Below are positions 1 through 6,742 of a stretch of DNA of 7,507 nucleotides, in pieces. Source of the DNA: Candidatus Aminicenantota bacterium (GTDB lineage Bacteria; Acidobacteriota; Aminicenantia; UBA2199); NCBI GenBank assembly GCA_030620255.1, contig JAUXFB010000055.1, positions 1-7,507 of the forward strand. Direction: 5' to 3'. The notes under the pieces were generated by a model. It ran no database searches. It was given only the letters and a program-made list of their open reading frames with translations, and had not been told where the DNA came from. The first letter of the stretch is position 1. Each line of letters opens with the position of its first letter. The translations under genes were made by a program, and so were the position numbers.

Positions 1-411
1 AGTATACTCCTCTCTGAGTTTCTTCACTCTCTCTGTCATATCTTCATAGGAAAAATCAGACCCCATCATACTCTGTCGCAGCATATGTCCTGACAATCGC
101 ATTATTCGCTCTGCAGAGGGGTAATATATTTTAATAATGTCATTTACCTTTAGTATTTTAGTCCCTTTATCTCTAACCGGGTTTAAAAATTCAAGAAAGG
201 ATTTTTCATTACCCTCAGAATAACTGGTCATGGTTTTGGTGATTTTGCGATTTTTAATGGTAATAATCATATCAATTTCTGCATAGGCAGTGGTATAAAT
301 CATATTTTTGTCAATTTTATCCAGGATATCAAAGGGAGACAATTTATCCTGACTGTTCAAAAGCCCAACCAAAAATAAAATTACTAATATTACAATTATT
401 TTTTTTCTCAT
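1..411 (-). CDS. LolA-like outer membrane lipoprotein-sorting protein (3' part missing)
   Basis: This open reading frame begins at 411 and runs off the left edge after 137 codons without a stop, so the C-terminal part is outside the window. Residues 2-20 form a signal peptide (RKK followed by a hydrophobic stretch) with likely cleavage near NS-Q, and there is no lipobox cysteine. The mature part has the pattern of the periplasmic 'outer membrane lipoprotein-sorting protein' family (LolA-like fold): NPVRDKG near residue 77, a segment ending in IYYPSAERIMRLSG, and MGSDFSYEDM near 116-125. Members of this family are about 250 residues long and are thought to carry lipids or lipoproteins across the periplasm. 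The family call is by motif recall, not a search. The gene starts 17 bases after the second permease gene and is the last visible gene of the operon, which supports a carrier role for that ABC transporter. Its cargo is unknown. Confidence 0.85.
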   Translation of the reverse strand, partial: MRKKIIVILVILFLVGLLNSQDKLSPFDILDKIDKNMIYTTAYAEIDMIITIKNRKITKTMTSYSEGNEKSFLEFLNPVRDKGTKILKVNDIIKIYYPSAERIMRLSGHMLRQSMMGSDFSYEDMTERVKKLREEYT

Positions 412-420
412 CATTCCTCC
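409..420 (-). promoter_or_regulatory. Ribosome-binding site and tandem ATG start of the LolA-like gene
   Basis: On the minus strand GGAGG (420-416) precedes two consecutive in-frame ATG codons, at 414-412 and 411-409. The first ATG is only one base from the GGAGG core, while the second is four bases away. I therefore placed the start at 411. The difference is a single methionine and does not affect the signal peptide. Confidence 0.6.
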
Positions 421-428
421 ATTATCTT

Positions 429-1703
429 TTAAATATTAAGTTTAGATCGAAAGGCGTCCACAGGAAGCATTTTGGAAGATTTATAAGCAGGATATACAAC
501 GGCTAAAAGGGTAATAAAAATTCCAAAAATTACCGATGATATTAAGATTTCTATGGTGAATTCAGGATAAATTATCTTACTGAAGAAAGGCATGGGGATA
601 TCTATATTATCCCATACTTCAGTACCCATCATCTGTTCGAAATTAATACCGGTTTTCTCAACATATGCTGATATCGCCCCTCCAATCGTCCCTCCAATCA
701 CTGCCCCAATGGTTCCAATACAAAATGCCTCAATAAAGATCATGGCAATTATATTGTGATTTTTTAGTCCCATAGCCTTTAAAATCCCAATCTCTTGAAA
801 TCGCTCCATAACCGCCATTAACATAGTATTTAAGATCACCAGAGCCACAATGAGCATCACAATCATAATGATTTTACCAAATACTTTCTCTATCATTGGC
901 AGAAAGCTTCTCACCATATCAGATTGCTGATATGGGATTACCTGGTATTGATTTTCAGGGAAATTTTGATCCAGTATTGATTTTATCTTTCCTGCCACCA
1001 TCTCAGCTTCCTTGGGATTTTCTAAAAAGAGTAGAATTTCATGGGCAGTTTCAGGTGCATCCAGCATCTCTCTGGCTTTTTCAATGGGGATATATAACAC
1101 ATGTTTGTCAAAAACCGAGTACCCGGTCTCAAAGATTCCTTTTATATTAAAGGGCAGGGCATATGTGGAGTAATTAATGTCCGTAGTGACTAATAAAAGT
1201 TCATTATTAATATCTACTTTCATTTTCTCAGCCAGGCCTTTTCCAATGATCAACTTAGTTTGATCTGAATCAAAATACTTCCCTTTGATGACAGTCTTTG
1301 ACAGATCCATACTTTTGTCTATTGCCACCGGATCGATTCCTATAGCGATGCATGGTTCATTAACGTCTTTATAACTCAATAACAGGGGGAATTTGATCCT
1401 CTCATCAATATGGTTAATTTCAGTGACCAAAGATAACAATTTCCTGACTTTTGAAATATCAGTAATTAGATTTTCCTTTGGAAATATCCGTTCCAATCGA
1501 AGGTATTCCTTGTGTGCAATCCTGATATGACCGATCTGGGCTTTTACAACAGATTCCACTGAATTGGTCATAATACCACCAATATAACTTTTGGCAAAAA
1601 TCAGAGTAATCATTCCAATAGCAATAGCCATGGTAGTAAATAATGTCCTTCTTTTATTTCTCCAGATGTTTCTCCATGCAAATTTAAATATATTTTTTAG
1701 CAT
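429..1703 (-). CDS. ABC transporter permease, FtsX/LolC/MacB type (second of pair)
   Basis: This is an inner-membrane permease of 424 residues with the four-helix layout of the family. One N-terminal helix (about 20-43, preceded by the basic WRNIWRNKRRT) is followed by a large periplasmic domain (about 45-270) and three C-terminal helices (about 275-298, 320-345 and 384-404). The cytosolic loop LMAVMERFQEIGILKAMGLK (about 295-314) matches the conserved segment that contacts the ATPase in this superfamily. The C-terminus VVYPAYKSSKMLPVDAFR is the usual FtsX-domain ending. It has no ATPase domain, so it resembles LolC/LolE rather than full-length MacB. It is similar in plan to the permease just upstream but clearly different in sequence, which suggests a heterodimer. 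It starts 12 bases after that gene. Its role is inferred as pulling a lipidated or hydrophobic substrate from the inner membrane. Confidence 0.93.
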   Translation of the reverse strand: MLKNIFKFAWRNIWRNKRRTLFTTMAIAIGMITLIFAKSYIGGIMTNSVESVVKAQIGHIRIAHKEYLRLERIFPKENLITDISKVRKLLSLVTEINHIDERIKFPLLLSYKDVNEPCIAIGIDPVAIDKSMDLSKTVIKGKYFDSDQTKLIIGKGLAEKMKVDINNELLLVTTDINYSTYALPFNIKGIFETGYSVFDKHVLYIPIEKAREMLDAPETAHEILLFLENPKEAEMVAGKIKSILDQNFPENQYQVIPYQQSDMVRSFLPMIEKVFGKIIMIVMLIVALVILNTMLMAVMERFQEIGILKAMGLKNHNIIAMIFIEAFCIGTIGAVIGGTIGGAISAYVEKTGINFEQMMGTEVWDNIDIPMPFFSKIIYPEFTIEILISSVIFGIFITLLAVVYPAYKSSKMLPVDAFRSKLNI

Positions 1704-1710
1704 TTTGTAT

Positions 1711-1718
1711 GTCTCCTA
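1711..1718 (-). promoter_or_regulatory. Ribosome-binding site overlapping the upstream stop codon
   Basis: The minus strand reads TAGGAGAC, in which TAG (1718-1716) is the stop codon of the upstream permease and AGGAG (1717-1713) lies nine bases before the ATG at 1703. Sharing bases between stop and ribosome-binding site suggests translational coupling of the two permeases, which would favour equal amounts of each. Confidence 0.7.
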
Positions 1719-2987
1719 AATATATTTTAAGGCTTCAATGGGATTTAATTTAGTGGCTTTTCTGGCTGGATAGAGACTGGCAATAACCGAAATAACCACG
1801 CCAAAAATGAAGGTAGATAATAGAATATTAAAGCTTAAATCTCCGTAAAAAATATCCTTGACTGGATAAGCTGCCTGAGCTATTTTTTCATAGGTTTCCC
1901 CAAAAGCAGATATTGACCATCCCTTTACTTCCAGATACCAACCGGCCAAACCACCAAGAAGACAACCTAATAGAGAACCAAAAACACCGATCAATCCGCC
2001 TTCAAAGACAAACAATTTCATAATCTCCCATTTCTTCATTCCCAGAGCCATTAACATTCCAATTTCCCGGGTCCGTTCCAATACTGCCATTAACATGGTG
2101 TTGATAATACCAATTGAGGCAATAAACAGCATGATCATAATGAGCATAGCACTACTTTTAGTTTTGGTTTTACTGATGGCAAGAAAGGTGCTTGCCAGGT
2201 CTTTCCATGAATATACCTCAATCTTTTCATCAGTATTATTAAATACTGTACCCAGCCAGGTTTTTGCCTGTTCTAAAGTATCCTCATTATCATTAGTTAA
2301 ACAAACTACAATTTCTGTTACTTCATTGCCCATACTGAGGGCTTCCTGAGCAAGTATTAGAGGGACAATGATGCGATTGGAATCAACTGCCGGGTTTCCG
2401 GAATTAAACAATCCCACAATCTCCATATCAAGAGCATTCCATGTTATATCTTCTCCCTTTGATGAGGTAATAATACGAATAGTAACATTATCACCCACCT
2501 TTAAGTCGATATCCTTTGCCATGTCAGCACCGATTACCATTCCTGGTTTATTTGAATCAATCCATGTGCCGGCAATCAGAGAATCCTTGATATTCAAGAT
2601 CTTAGGATCAGATTCCGGTTCACAAGCCACTCCCAGGCAGGGTAATTCATCCATTCTCTTAATCAATGAGGCTCCGAAGAGAATTCTGCTCTCCACTTCT
2701 TTCACTTTAGGGTGTTCTTTTATCTTTGCATAATACTGTTCTGGATTTTGAATGGTTTTATTTAGAGGGATCTCATCCTTTTTATCAAAATACCCGGTTT
2801 TAAAGAGCTTTAAATGAGAGGTTTGACTGTGGATGATATTGGAGATGGATTGTTTGTCAATCCCATTCATTAAACAAATACTGATTATCAATAAACCCAA
2901 ACCCACTGATACTGATGAGAAGGTAATGATGGTTCTTCTTTTGGCTCTGAAGACATTTCTAAAGGCTAATTTTAATAGGGTGAACAT
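1716..2987 (-). CDS. ABC transporter permease, FtsX/LolC/MacB type (first of pair)
   Basis: This inner-membrane permease has 423 residues. A hydrophobic helix at about 20-41 follows the basic FRNVFRAKRRT. A periplasmic domain spans about 42-275, and three further helices lie at about 280-300, 326-352 and 387-406. The segment NTMLMAVLERTREIGMLMALGMKKWEI (296-322) is the conserved ATPase-coupling loop region. SLYPARKATKLNPIEALKYI (404-423) is a textbook FtsX-family C-terminus. The periplasmic domain has the MacB_PCD-like pattern, including VIGADMAKDIDLKVGDNVTI near 151-170. The gene lies three bases downstream of the ATPase gene. With the neighbouring permease it probably forms a LolCE-like heterodimer. 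The substrate cannot be read from the sequence. A permease of a different MacB-like exporter (for example of a peptide or lipid) is the main alternative. Confidence 0.93.
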   Translation of the reverse strand: MFTLLKLAFRNVFRAKRRTIITFSSVSVGLGLLIISICLMNGIDKQSISNIIHSQTSHLKLFKTGYFDKKDEIPLNKTIQNPEQYYAKIKEHPKVKEVESRILFGASLIKRMDELPCLGVACEPESDPKILNIKDSLIAGTWIDSNKPGMVIGADMAKDIDLKVGDNVTIRIITSSKGEDITWNALDMEIVGLFNSGNPAVDSNRIIVPLILAQEALSMGNEVTEIVVCLTNDNEDTLEQAKTWLGTVFNNTDEKIEVYSWKDLASTFLAISKTKTKSSAMLIMIMLFIASIGIINTMLMAVLERTREIGMLMALGMKKWEIMKLFVFEGGLIGVFGSLLGCLLGGLAGWYLEVKGWSISAFGETYEKIAQAAYPVKDIFYGDLSFNILLSTFIFGVVISVIASLYPARKATKLNPIEALKYI

Positions 2988-3000
2988 CTCCTACCTCCTC
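2988..3000 (-). promoter_or_regulatory. Ribosome-binding site inside the end of the ATPase gene
   Basis: GAGGAGG (3000-2994) forms the last codons of the ATPase gene directly before its TAG stop (2993-2991). Its GGAGG core lies six bases from the permease ATG at 2987. The site supports the chosen permease start and implies coupled translation of ATPase and permease. Confidence 0.7.
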
Positions 3001-3680
3001 TTATCGTCCCGGTGTATCTGGCCATCTTTTAAGGTAATAATCCGTAGGGCAAAATCCATGACCATTCTGTCGTGAGTGGAAAAGATAAAAGTGGTATTTG
3101 TTCTCTTATTCATTTGAAGCATTAATTGAAGAATTTCTTTACCATTTTTTGAGTCAAGGTTTGCTGTTGGTTCATCTGCAAGAATCATTTTTGGTTGTTT
3201 AATAAGTGCTCTGGCAATAGCCACTCTCTGCTGTTGCCCACCACTCATTTCAGATGGTTTTCTAAACATAAAATCTTTCAGTCCAACTTCTGTTAGAATT
3301 TCCTCAACTAATAATTTGCGGTCTTTTTGTTTCATATTGCCTTTGAGGATTAATGGGAATTCAACGTTTTCAAATGCTGTAAGAATAGGAATTAGATTAA
3401 AGGTTTGGAAAATAAAACCAATATTATAACGCCTAATATTTGCCAGCTCATTGCTATTCTTAGAACTTATATCTGTATCATTTAAGAATAAAGTACCATC
3501 TGAGGGTTTATCCAGACAACCAATGATGTTCAGGATGGTTGTTTTTCCTGAACCTGATGGACCAGCTATGGATAAAAATTCTCCTTTATCAATAGAAAAA
3601 GATATTTCTTTTAATGCAGGAAAATCGACCTTACCTGTTTTGTAAATTTTAGATACATTCTCAAGTCGTATTAAAGACAT
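2991..3680 (-). CDS. ABC transporter ATP-binding protein, LolD/MacB/FtsE-like
   Basis: This is a complete ABC ATPase of 229 residues, the usual size of LolD. Motifs in order are Walker A GPSGSGKT (40-47), Q-loop glutamine 92 in FQTFNL, signature MSGGQ (145-149, Met in place of the usual Leu), Walker B MILADE (165-170, catalytic Glu170), D-loop NLDS, and the H-loop histidine 203 in STHD. The FQTFNLIPILTAFENVEFPL pattern is characteristic of the LolD/MacB subfamily that drives permeases by mechanotransmission rather than by opening a channel. All catalytic residues are present, so the protein should be active. It acts at the cytoplasmic face of the inner membrane and should power the two permeases directly downstream. 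I do not assign lolD because the substrate is unproven and the operon differs from the canonical lolCDE. Confidence 0.96.
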   Translation of the reverse strand: MSLIRLENVSKIYKTGKVDFPALKEISFSIDKGEFLSIAGPSGSGKTTILNIIGCLDKPSDGTLFLNDTDISSKNSNELANIRRYNIGFIFQTFNLIPILTAFENVEFPLILKGNMKQKDRKLLVEEILTEVGLKDFMFRKPSEMSGGQQQRVAIARALIKQPKMILADEPTANLDSKNGKEILQLMLQMNKRTNTTFIFSTHDRMVMDFALRIITLKDGQIHRDDKRR

Positions 3681-3685
3681 AAGAA

Positions 3686-3694
3686 CCTCCTTTA
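3686..3694 (-). promoter_or_regulatory. Strong ribosome-binding site overlapping the barrel-gene stop codon
   Basis: The minus strand reads TAAAGGAGG. The TAA is the stop of the barrel gene (3694-3692), and the near-perfect AAAGGAGG ends five bases before the ATPase ATG at 3680. It fixes the ATPase start and ties it to the upstream outer-membrane gene. Confidence 0.75.
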
Positions 3695-4816
3695 AAAATT
3701 TATTTTAAGCCAGATAAAAAAAAGATTTTGTTTGTTTTTCTTAAATTCCCCCTTCTTTCCCAAAGGAAAGTAGAAACCTGATGTAAGAAGAATATTCTGG
3801 CTGATCTCGTAATGAATTGATGGGTTTATAATATAACTTCCATCACTAAAATTTGATATATAGCTTAAAGAAGGTGAGAGGAAATTTGAAAAACTATAAC
3901 GGAGCATTGATAAGAGATATTTTTGTCCTAAAGTAAACCTATTACCTGAAAGTATTTGATTATAATCATAATTAGAACTATCTTTTTCACCACTTGAGTC
4001 AAAAAAAAATTCATTTAACCAGTATAAACCATTTTTTATAGCAAATGTGTAGTCAAAACCCAATACAACTTTTACATCATTGCTATGTGGAGAGACAAAG
4101 TATCCAGCCTCAATCCACCAGCCTATGAAATTTTCACCTCTTAAGTCCAGACCATATATTGATGTTTCTGTTAATTCTGAACGAATAAATGTTATACCAG
4201 TATCTATACTCAGGATCTGGGTCTGAGCTCGAAAACCGAATTTAGAAGAGCTAAAGTCATTTTCAGTTGCACATACACCAGTGAAACTGGATGATGAACC
4301 AATGGGAAGATAGATTTTAAAAGCATTTGTTCCGGGTTTTTCCTCTTTAGGTTCAAAAATGTTTATCCTATTAAAAATGTCAAGCGGAGCCCAGAGATAA
4401 GAAATACCCATTGCTACCCGTTGCTTGCCTATTGAAATATCAAAATCCTTAAAGTAAATATCAATATAAGCTCTGTCAAGATCAATTTTTACATTGTTAT
4501 TACCTGAATTTTCTGCGCCATCGTAAGCCCCCACAGGTGATTTCATAGTGCCGTGAAAAGAATAAACATCAACTGCTAAATTCAATGTCAGCTTTTTTGA
4601 TGGGCAGGCTTTATATTTTAGTCTCAAACGCATATAATCTGAAATATCAAATTTCTCATCAATATTATTCCAGCTTATTTCAGGATCATTTATAAGGAAA
4701 AAGCGGTTTACAAAGTATCCGAATAGATCTGAATCTGCATATAAAAGAGAATTAAGTAGTAATATAGAAGATATAAATATGATATTTGTTTTTTTAATTA
4801 AAATCCCAAATCTCAT
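3692..4816 (-). CDS. Outer-membrane beta-barrel protein (porin-like)
   Basis: The product is 374 residues. Residues 1-27 look like a signal peptide (RFGILIKKT, then a hydrophobic core, ending LLYA before DSD). The mature chain alternates polar and hydrophobic residues in many short strands separated by Asp/Asn/Ser/Gly-rich turns, and it ends LFFIWLKINF with a terminal Phe, the typical signal for insertion by the Bam machinery. Around 114-151 the pattern RAYIDIYFKDFDISIGKQR...WAPLDIFNR resembles a recurring motif of porin-like barrels (alginate-export or DUF1302-like), where R.G.QR is followed by P.D.FN. That family link is by pattern memory and is tentative. A weak ribosome-binding site, AAGGT (4826-4822), lies five bases before the ATG. 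Lying between a lipoprotein gene and an ABC transporter, it is likely the outer-membrane partner of that transporter. A general solute porin is the alternative. Confidence 0.75.
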   Translation of the reverse strand: MRFGILIKKTNIIFISSILLLNSLLYADSDLFGYFVNRFFLINDPEISWNNIDEKFDISDYMRLRLKYKACPSKKLTLNLAVDVYSFHGTMKSPVGAYDGAENSGNNNVKIDLDRAYIDIYFKDFDISIGKQRVAMGISYLWAPLDIFNRINIFEPKEEKPGTNAFKIYLPIGSSSSFTGVCATENDFSSSKFGFRAQTQILSIDTGITFIRSELTETSIYGLDLRGENFIGWWIEAGYFVSPHSNDVKVVLGFDYTFAIKNGLYWLNEFFFDSSGEKDSSNYDYNQILSGNRFTLGQKYLLSMLRYSFSNFLSPSLSYISNFSDGSYIINPSIHYEISQNILLTSGFYFPLGKKGEFKKNKQNLFFIWLKINF

Positions 4817-4839
4817 TTTTTACCTTGTTTTAAATTTGT

Positions 4840-5766
4840 TTATTCAAAAACAGGGAAAATAGACATAACTGGGCGATGGTCAGATACATAATAAAAATAT
4901 TTAGTAACATAATCATCTAATCTAAGTGTTTTTGTCTTACCTCCATTATACTCAAAGAAACAATCTTTTGATATAAGGATATGATCAATAAGAGAACCCT
5001 GTAGAGGGTAGGAAGCATTTTTGGGGTCATCAGCAAGTTCCATTGTCAGGAATTTGTAGTCATTAGGGACATTTATAAAAATCTGGAAAGCATTTGATGA
5101 TGGGGCATCATCAATCTCATCATTCCAGTCTCCAGCTACAATATAGTCTTTCTCATATTCGGATTCATCTGAGATTTTTATATCCATGTAATTTTTTAAA
5201 GCAACAGCTGCTGCTCTGCGCCGTTCAATGTTTTCTGGTTCGCCATAGGCTTTTAAGTGGATAACAATCAGATAGAAATCAAAATATGAGCCTTGTTTTT
5301 CTACTTTTATATTTAGCAGCATAGGTGGGCGAGGAAAGGCATATGTGTTATCTGTAAATAACATTTCCTTGGATTGTATTGATACCATATTTTTTTTATA
5401 AATAATACCTGTTTTTTGATATTCTCCGCTATTATATTCATCATCAGAATATAGACCCTTATATTCAGGTAACTTATTAACCAGTTGATTGAAATAATAG
5501 ACATTTTCAATCTCCTGTATAGCATAAATATCTATATCAAGTTGCTTTATAATAGTTGAGATATACTCTATAGAAGATTCTCCATGTTCAGGAAAATTTT
5601 TTAAATTCCATGTTGCTATTTCCAGAGTATTTTCATTACCCTCTGTAGGTACGTGAAAGCTAGGGGATGTATTGTTATTAGAATCTGTTCCATTGTGTTG
5701 ACAGCTTATAAAGCTGAGTAAATAAAAAGTTAGTGCAATTAATATTTTTAGGTTATATCTTTTCAT
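4840..5766 (-). CDS. Lipoprotein of the endonuclease/exonuclease/phosphatase (DNase I-like) fold
   Basis: The product is 308 residues. Its N-terminus MKRYNLKILIALTFYLLSFISC is a lipoprotein signal with the lipidated cysteine probably at 22. A Ser/Asn-rich linker (about 23-46) follows. The catalytic domain (about 47-305) shows the motifs of the fold in order: TWNLKNF with Asn54, IYAIQEIE with metal ligand Glu85, VIHLKAYG with His170, AGDWND with Asp213 and Asn215, SLIDHILIS with Asp261, and VSDHRPV with Asp296-His297. All expected catalytic positions are present, so an active Mg-dependent phosphodiesterase or nuclease is likely. The fold also covers phosphatases and sphingomyelinases, so the substrate is not settled. 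Its start overlaps the previous gene's stop (ATGA) and has no clear ribosome-binding site, suggesting translation by re-initiation. The residue after Cys is Gln, which does not match the enterobacterial Asp retention signal, so outer-membrane sorting is plausible. Confidence 0.88.
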   Translation of the reverse strand: MKRYNLKILIALTFYLLSFISCQHNGTDSNNNTSPSFHVPTEGNENTLEIATWNLKNFPEHGESSIEYISTIIKQLDIDIYAIQEIENVYYFNQLVNKLPEYKGLYSDDEYNSGEYQKTGIIYKKNMVSIQSKEMLFTDNTYAFPRPPMLLNIKVEKQGSYFDFYLIVIHLKAYGEPENIERRRAAAVALKNYMDIKISDESEYEKDYIVAGDWNDEIDDAPSSNAFQIFINVPNDYKFLTMELADDPKNASYPLQGSLIDHILISKDCFFEYNGGKTKTLRLDDYVTKYFYYVSDHRPVMSIFPVFE

Positions 5767-6572
5767 TTGATTTTATCAACATAGCTGCTTATAAATTTTT
5801 CAACTATACCTTCAAATCCTATTACAAATTTAAGATAAAATCCATTTATACCTGTTTTTGGACCATCAGAAACTTTTATCAGGTTTACCCTCCACTTTTC
5901 TAAAATAGGGGAAAATAGATAACCTGTACGAAGTCCAATGACAAGTCCCTTTTTTTTACTTCTTTTAGTGTTTTTTTTGATTTGAATAAAGTAATCTATT
6001 CCTAAACCAAAATTAGCAATAAAACCATATCTTTTTGCTTCACTTGTGTTTAAAAAATTACTAATATCATTAAATGAGTCTATAGTATTGTCGGAATTAA
6101 ACAGTTTCATGTGTCCGAAGCCTCCACCTACCATTGGATAGATCATTATTTTTTCCCCTGAATATATGAGATAACCGAAATTAACAAGAGTATACTTAAA
6201 AGTCAAAACAGAACTGTAGTTATTTGATACTGAGTGGGATCTTAATAATGATTTTTGAAATTCTAAACCTGCAACAAATCTTTTCTCTATCAAATGACCA
6301 CCAAACCCAAAACTAAAATATTTTTCAGGCAACTCGGGTAATTTATCAATCAATAAATCCCTATTTAAATTATTGAGATTCATTGTTGTACCACTAAATA
6401 TACCATAAGCTGCATTAACTCTCTTCTTCTTAATAAATTTAACAACATCTTTTGTCAGTTCATTAACTGCTTTATTTTTATCTTTCTTTTTTTTATGTTT
6501 ATTGCTTTCAGCTGAGCTACATGTAAATAGTATTATTATCATTAAATGTACAAGAATGACTTTTTTAAACAT
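5763..6572 (-). CDS. Predicted small outer-membrane beta-barrel protein, function unknown
   Basis: I do not recognise the family of this 269-residue protein. Residues 1-21 are a signal peptide (FKKVILVHLMIIILFTCSSA). Cleavage after SSA is likely, but Cys18 in LFTC could instead be a lipidation site. A strongly basic segment KHKKKKDKNK (25-34) and a charged stretch to about 51 follow. From about 52 to the end the chain has alternating strands such as YFSFGFGGHL, RFVAGLEFQKSLL, YPMVGGGFGHMKLF, YGFIANFGLGIDYFIQI, GLVIGLRTGYLFSPI and FYLKFVIGFEG, as in small 8 to 10 stranded OmpA/OmpX-like barrels. Unlike many barrels it does not end in an aromatic residue; it closes with KFISSYVDKIK. A good ribosome-binding site (AGGAGA, six bases before ATG) supports the start. 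It is the first gene of the operon and its stop overlaps the nuclease-like gene by four bases. Confidence 0.7.
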   Translation of the reverse strand: MFKKVILVHLMIIILFTCSSAESNKHKKKKDKNKAVNELTKDVVKFIKKKRVNAAYGIFSGTTMNLNNLNRDLLIDKLPELPEKYFSFGFGGHLIEKRFVAGLEFQKSLLRSHSVSNNYSSVLTFKYTLVNFGYLIYSGEKIMIYPMVGGGFGHMKLFNSDNTIDSFNDISNFLNTSEAKRYGFIANFGLGIDYFIQIKKNTKRSKKKGLVIGLRTGYLFSPILEKWRVNLIKVSDGPKTGINGFYLKFVIGFEGIVEKFISSYVDKIK

Positions 6573-6609
6573 AGCAAATCTCCTGCATTTTTTTAGAAAT
6601 CATAAAACT

Positions 6610-6638
6610 ATTTTATATCAGTTAATAATTTGTTTCAA
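6610..6638 (-). promoter_or_regulatory. Sigma-70-like promoter of the envelope transport operon
   Basis: On the minus strand TTGAAA (6638-6633) is followed after 17 bases by TAAAAT (6615-6610), each five of six matches to the consensus. An overlapping alternative -10, TATAAA (6617-6612), is preceded by TG in extended -10 position. Transcription would begin near 6603, giving a leader of about 30 bases before the first ATG at 6572. No other convincing promoter was noticed within the seven-gene block. Confidence 0.6.
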
Positions 6639-6712
6639 CTTAAATAGCACCGGAAAATACATCTGTACAAAACATTCTTTATTATACATGAAGCTTAAAG
6701 AAATATAATTTA

Positions 6713-6742
6713 TTGACTTTCATATTATTTATGGATTAAAAT
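6713..6742 (+). promoter_or_regulatory. Sigma-70-like promoter of the Rho_N-domain gene
   Basis: TTGACT (6713-6718) and TAAAAT (6737-6742) are separated by 18 bases, each matching five of six consensus positions. Transcription would start near 6749, leaving a leader of about 84 bases before the ATG at 6833. The ribosome-binding site AAGGAGA (6817-6823) lies nine bases before that ATG. Confidence 0.55.

Noticed and set aside
896..1150. Plus-strand open frame of 84 codons
   Set aside because: It lies entirely antisense to a well-supported permease gene, has no ribosome-binding site of note and its product resembles no protein family I know.
2368..2733. Plus-strand open frame of 121 codons (and smaller ones at 2095-2349, 2833-3075 and 3451-3645)
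   Set aside because: All are antisense to the permease and ATPase genes, whose conserved motifs are clear; these frames are shadows of that coding sequence.
5313..5525. Minus-strand open frame of 70 codons inside the nuclease-like gene
   Set aside because: It is an alternative frame within a gene whose catalytic motifs run uninterrupted through the region.
6675..6702. Inverted repeat ttcttt/aaagaa as an operator
   Set aside because: Only six base pairs with a 16-base spacer in very AT-rich sequence; this is expected by chance and is kept only as a minor remark.
6502..6708. Plus-strand open frame of 68 codons crossing the intergenic region
   Set aside because: It overlaps the signal-peptide end of the minus-strand outer-membrane gene and its promoter, lacks a ribosome-binding site and has no recognisable product.
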